From Candidatus Bathyarchaeota archaeon (GTDB lineage: Archaea > Thermoproteota > Bathyarchaeia > RBG-16-48-13 > GCA-020345945), in the NCBI GenBank assembly GCA_020345945.1, contig CP070773.1, positions 975,529 to 984,389 of the forward strand: a stretch of 8,861 nucleotides of DNA. The letters run 5' to 3'. The position numbers and the translations under genes are program-made. Each line of letters starts with the position of its first letter. The first letter of the stretch is position 1. The notes beneath the pieces were generated by a model that saw nothing but the letters and a program-made list of their open reading frames with translations, was not told where the DNA came from and searched no databases. Below, piece by piece: positions 6,750 to 8,861 of this stretch.

Positions 6750-7874
6750 TTGGCATCCCTTGCAGCATATTCCCGATTCCCACGTAGACCATTCTACATC
6801 TATCTAATAATCTTCTTGACAATGCTCTCGTCACTAGTTCTTCTTCTCATACTCTTCCCCGGGTCCTCGTATATCGTCGTGATTATCCCCCTCCTAGCTC
6901 AACTCGGTATACTTGTTATGACCCTATCTCAATCCAGCGATCTTGGAGTGGAGGGTCAGACTGCTATCCATCTTCAAAATCTCGGGAAGAAATTGAGAAC
7001 CATTGTTCTAGTAGCAATAGCACTGACTGGTTTCAGCATTTCACTGCTGAATTGGGGCACAATACCTGCTACCCTTGCTTTCATTTGCACAACTATCTTC
7101 GCCATCTACTACATGTCAAAAGAAAGCCTAAGACGAATGAGAATCAACCAGATCAAGGAAAAAGGATACACATTCTCCAATTATGATTGGAGAATCGAAG
7201 TTGATCGAATCGGGGACGAGAACATACAATATCTATCTTGGAAAGGAACGAAGGCTCCTTTAATTCAGTCGGAGATCCCACTGGTCTACGAGCTAGAAGA
7301 ACTGAACCGTCAAGGAAGAATACGGAACTTCTACACTATCCTGAAGCGAATTCATGCCCTTAGAACAAATTTCCTGAAAGATGAGTGGAAGATTAGTCCG
7401 TCTGGTCAAACCGGGATCTACATGATGTATAAGACAGACCTCACCAACTTGGTGACAATATCTAAAAGAGATGCTGCTTGGCTGATCCGTTCAACAATGA
7501 ATAAGCCGGAACAACTACTCATCAAAATCCAACAAATAACCCCACAAATAAATACGTATAAACATTTGACAAGACACCTCAAGAACGTCACATACGCGGG
7601 AAATCACGCAGTAATCTCAACAAGCAACGGGTATATCTACGTAGACCTTCATAATAGCAAAGTCTACAAGGACGACGAGTGGGGTAAAGAAGACTCAGGA
7701 TTCGTCTGCATCGTCCCCCTTCACGAATATGCCAAGGAGGAGTGGCATCCAGTTGTTCAATATGGATTTGAAGTTGAAGAGGGGCATTTCCTGACATGGC
7801 ATGATGGGGTTACACTCTCCAAAATATTTAATATTGCCAGAGAAACATTCCAAGTTAAAGATTTATTAAGATAG
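6750..7874 (+). CDS. Four-helix membrane protein of unknown function
   Basis: I do not recognise this 374-residue protein. Residues 1-122 hold four hydrophobic helices (about 16-36, 41-59, 84-101 and 105-122). Positive charges sit at the N terminus (RFPRRP), in the loop between helices 2 and 3 (KKLR) and after helix 4 (KESLRRMR), which by the positive-inside rule puts both termini in the cytoplasm. The remaining 250 residues form a soluble, mixed-charge domain with aromatic-rich segments such as VEVDRIGD-like 149-156 and YAGNHAVIS (282-290). I see no nucleotide-binding, protease or metal motif in it. The start is uncertain: TTG 6750 follows an in-frame stop at 6714 and has no clear ribosome binding site. 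ATG 6822 would cut into helix 1, so it is unlikely. The stop is 18 nt from the beta-grasp gene on the same strand, which suggests cotranscription. The domain could be a sensor, an assembly factor or a scaffold; this is not inferable. Confidence 0.75.
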   Translation: MASLAAYSRFPRRPFYIYLIIFLTMLSSLVLLLILFPGSSYIVVIIPLLAQLGILVMTLSQSSDLGVEGQTAIHLQNLGKKLRTIVLVAIALTGFSISLLNWGTIPATLAFICTTIFAIYYMSKESLRRMRINQIKEKGYTFSNYDWRIEVDRIGDENIQYLSWKGTKAPLIQSEIPLVYELEELNRQGRIRNFYTILKRIHALRTNFLKDEWKISPSGQTGIYMMYKTDLTNLVTISKRDAAWLIRSTMNKPEQLLIKIQQITPQINTYKHLTRHLKNVTYAGNHAVISTSNGYIYVDLHNSKVYKDDEWGKEDSGFVCIVPLHEYAKEEWHPVVQYGFEVEEGHFLTWHDGVTLSKIFNIARETFQVKDLLR

Positions 7875-7892
7875 AAACGGGATTGATCTGAG

Positions 7893-8093
7893 ATGTCTCA
7901 ACAAAGAATTGTTGTCCAAGAGGCAGAGAAACTCGATTCTCTTCTAGCCAGACTAGACCTGCTGCCAAAGATCCAAAGCGGGATTCAGCAAGTGTTTGTA
8001 AACGGCGAGGTCATATCCGCCGAAAAGACACAAAGCACAACAGTTGGACCCCAGGACCTTGTGGTGGTTCTTCCAGTCTTACGCGGTGGCTAG
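7893..8093 (+). CDS. MoaD/ThiS-type ubiquitin-like protein ending in Gly-Gly
   Basis: The protein has 66 residues. It has an N-terminal strand (RIVVQE), helix 11-25 (AEKLDSLLARLDLL), the VFVNGEVI strand (34-41) typical of MoaD/ThiS folds, a G52-PQDLVVVLPV strand pattern and the C-terminal L63-R-G-G66. In this family the free Gly-Gly is adenylated by an E1-like enzyme and then thiocarboxylated to give sulfur for molybdopterin, thiamine or thiolated tRNA. In archaea some members (SAMPs) are conjugated to protein lysines. No residue follows the Gly-Gly, so no processing protease is needed. The N-terminal hairpin looks short compared with MoaD. ATG 7893 lies after an in-frame stop at 7884, with TTGAT as a weak ribosome binding site. 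It is 18 nt downstream of the membrane-protein gene and 271 nt before fwdB, whose product needs a Mo/W-pterin cofactor. No E1 homologue or MoaE is present. Family is fairly confident; the pathway is not determined. Confidence 0.8.
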   Translation: MSQQRIVVQEAEKLDSLLARLDLLPKIQSGIQQVFVNGEVISAEKTQSTTVGPQDLVVVLPVLRGG

Positions 8094-8283
8094 TTAAGAG
8101 ACCTGTATCAGGGCTTCTCCCTTCCCACATATACTTTACCTAGCGTAAAGCATAACACAAGCCGTATCTTCCACTCCATTCTCCTTTTCTGAGACTGGAA
8201 ACGTGAGTTCCAGAGCAAGATGCTGACATCAATATCTTCCTATTTTCAAGGGAATCGGTCCGAACCCATAAAGGGAGAGAAAG

Positions 8284-8294
8284 CGATTATAAGA
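8284..8294 (+). promoter_or_regulatory. TATA-like box upstream of fwdB
   Basis: CGATTATAAGA is a fair archaeal TATA element. A start about 26 nt downstream, near 8316, would give a leader of about 50 nt to ATG 8365. It suggests that fwdB opens its own transcription unit. Called by eye. Confidence 0.35.
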
Positions 8295-8354
8295 CTCGGT
8301 CATCTATTAGTAAGAAATCCTACTTGTCCGTTAAATGATGTGTACCAAAAGCTT

Positions 8355-8363
8355 GGTGTTTCG
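8355..8363 (+). promoter_or_regulatory. Ribosome binding site of fwdB
   Basis: GGTGTTTCG precedes ATG 8365 with the GGTG core 6 nt from the start codon. It supports ATG 8365 over the in-frame ATGs at 8335 and 8338. It is identical in sequence and position to the site before the kinase at 5103-5111. Confidence 0.6.
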
Positions 8364-8364
8364 T

Positions 8365-8861
8365 ATGGCTACAACAGTTGAACATGTAGTATGTCCGTTC
8401 TGTGGTTGTTGTTGTGATGATATTCAGGTAACTGTTGACGAGAACCGCATTATGAAAGTAAGGAATAGCTGTACAATAGGTTCGTCAAAATTCCTTGACT
8501 TTCTAACTGAGAGAGAGACAAAACCACTGATCCGGAAGAAGGGTGAGGTTTGTGAAGCTTCTCTCGATGAGGCTGTCGATACAGCTGCAAGAATCCTTCT
8601 AGAGGCAAAGTATCCTCTGCTGTATGGATGGAGTTCCACGTGTAGCGAGGCACAGAGGGTTGGGGTTGAACTTGCAGAGAGAGTCGGAGGAATTCTAGAC
8701 AATACTTCTTCGGTCTGTCACGGTCCGACGATAGAGGCAGTCCAAGATGTCGGCGAATCAACAGCTACTCTCGGACATATCAGAAACCGTTCGGATCTTA
8801 TGGTTTTCTGGGGATGCAACCCCGCACAAGCTCATATACGTCACCTAACTCGATACAGCTC
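8365..8861 (+). CDS. fwdB: Formylmethanofuran dehydrogenase subunit B, N-terminal part (cut by window end)
   Basis: The first 165 residues of FwdB/FmdB are present; the frame is open at the window end, and the full family length is about 430. FwdB is the catalytic subunit of Mo/W formylmethanofuran dehydrogenase, which reduces CO2 to formate before it is joined to methanofuran, or works in reverse in C1 oxidation. Cytoplasmic complexes with FwdA, C and D are known. C10-P-F-C13, C17 and C36 match the [4Fe-4S] ligands of the family. SVC118HGP is the segment whose Cys (Sec in some methanogens) binds the metal; the codon is TGT, so this is the cysteine form. LYGWSSTCSEAQ (86-97) and WGCNPAQAH (149-157) are further family signatures. 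C15-C16-C17 is unusual, since family members I recall have no Cys triplet there. ATG 8365 is supported by its GGTG ribosome binding site. Other fwd genes probably follow beyond the window (inference). The metal, Mo or W, cannot be told. Confidence 0.93.
   Translation, partial: MATTVEHVVCPFCGCCCDDIQVTVDENRIMKVRNSCTIGSSKFLDFLTERETKPLIRKKGEVCEASLDEAVDTAARILLEAKYPLLYGWSSTCSEAQRVGVELAERVGGILDNTSSVCHGPTIEAVQDVGESTATLGHIRNRSDLMVFWGCNPAQAHIRHLTRYS

Larger units (their letters stand above)
8094..8364. other. Intergenic region before fwdB
   Basis: This 271-nt stretch has no convincing gene. It holds two small dyads, CTTTAC/GTAAAG (8134-8150) and CTGGAA/TTCCAG (8195-8213), pyrimidine-rich patches (8113-8126, 8171-8189), a TATA-like box near 8285 and the fwdB ribosome binding site. 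A frame open from 8193 to 8381 (ATG at 8220, 53 residues) is noted separately as doubtful. No T-run terminator is evident after the beta-grasp gene, so read-through into fwdB is possible. Confidence 0.5.

Noticed and set aside
8134..8213. Two 6-bp dyads (8134-8150, 8195-8213) as intrinsic terminators
   Set aside because: Neither is followed by a T-run, and 6-bp stems with short loops are expected by chance in a region this long.
8251..8268. Minus-strand GGGTTCGGACC resembling a tRNA T-arm
   Set aside because: It does not fit the GGTTCRANYCC consensus, and no acceptor, D-arm or anticodon arm can be folded around it.
8714..8719. Possible selenocysteine form of FwdB
   Set aside because: The metal-ligand codon at 8716-8718 is TGT (Cys), not TGA.

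Overview
This window is an archaeal chromosome segment. The evidence is the start of fwdB (tungsten/molybdenum formylmethanofuran dehydrogenase, a C1-pathway enzyme) at the right edge, a CofE-like (F420 gamma-glutamyl ligase family) protein, a lone MoaD/ThiS-type beta-grasp protein ending in Gly-Gly, TATA-like boxes upstream of genes, GGTG-type ribosome binding sites and T-run termination. Base composition is moderate (low-to-mid 40s % GC by eye). A methanofuran-using archaeon such as a Bathyarchaeia, Archaeoglobi, methanogen or Asgard relative fits, but I cannot fix the lineage. I see no tRNA, rRNA, CRISPR array, insertion sequence or phage gene.

Left part (1-3592): a small glutaredoxin-like protein (+) converges on a single-domain cupin (-). 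Beyond an AT-rich promoter region lies a large P2A-type (SERCA/PMR1-like) cation-transporting ATPase (-) with every catalytic motif and most calcium-ligand residues intact. Middle (3593-6657): a divergent promoter region separates the ATPase from a CofE-family paralogue (+). That gene is followed by a cluster of T5 runs that looks like an archaeal terminator, then by an intergenic stretch with several small dyads. A TATA-like box and ribosome binding site lead into an FGGY-family sugar kinase (+, xylulokinase-like), which probably starts at TTG.

Right part (6658-8861): a four-helix membrane protein of unknown function (+) sits 18 nt before a 66-residue ubiquitin-fold protein ending LRGG (+), apparently as one operon. 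After a 271-nt gap comes fwdB, cut by the window end. fwdB needs a bis-pterin Mo/W cofactor, and MoaD-like proteins donate sulfur for that cofactor, so a functional link is possible. The beta-grasp protein could equally be a protein modifier or serve another sulfur-transfer pathway.

Most of the window is ordinary archaeal housekeeping and metabolic content. The parts most worth a second look are the membrane protein/ubiquitin-like pair, the altered motif and internal repeat of the CofE paralogue, the cupin lacking its usual glutamate ligand, and an identical 9-base ribosome-binding motif in front of the kinase and fwdB.
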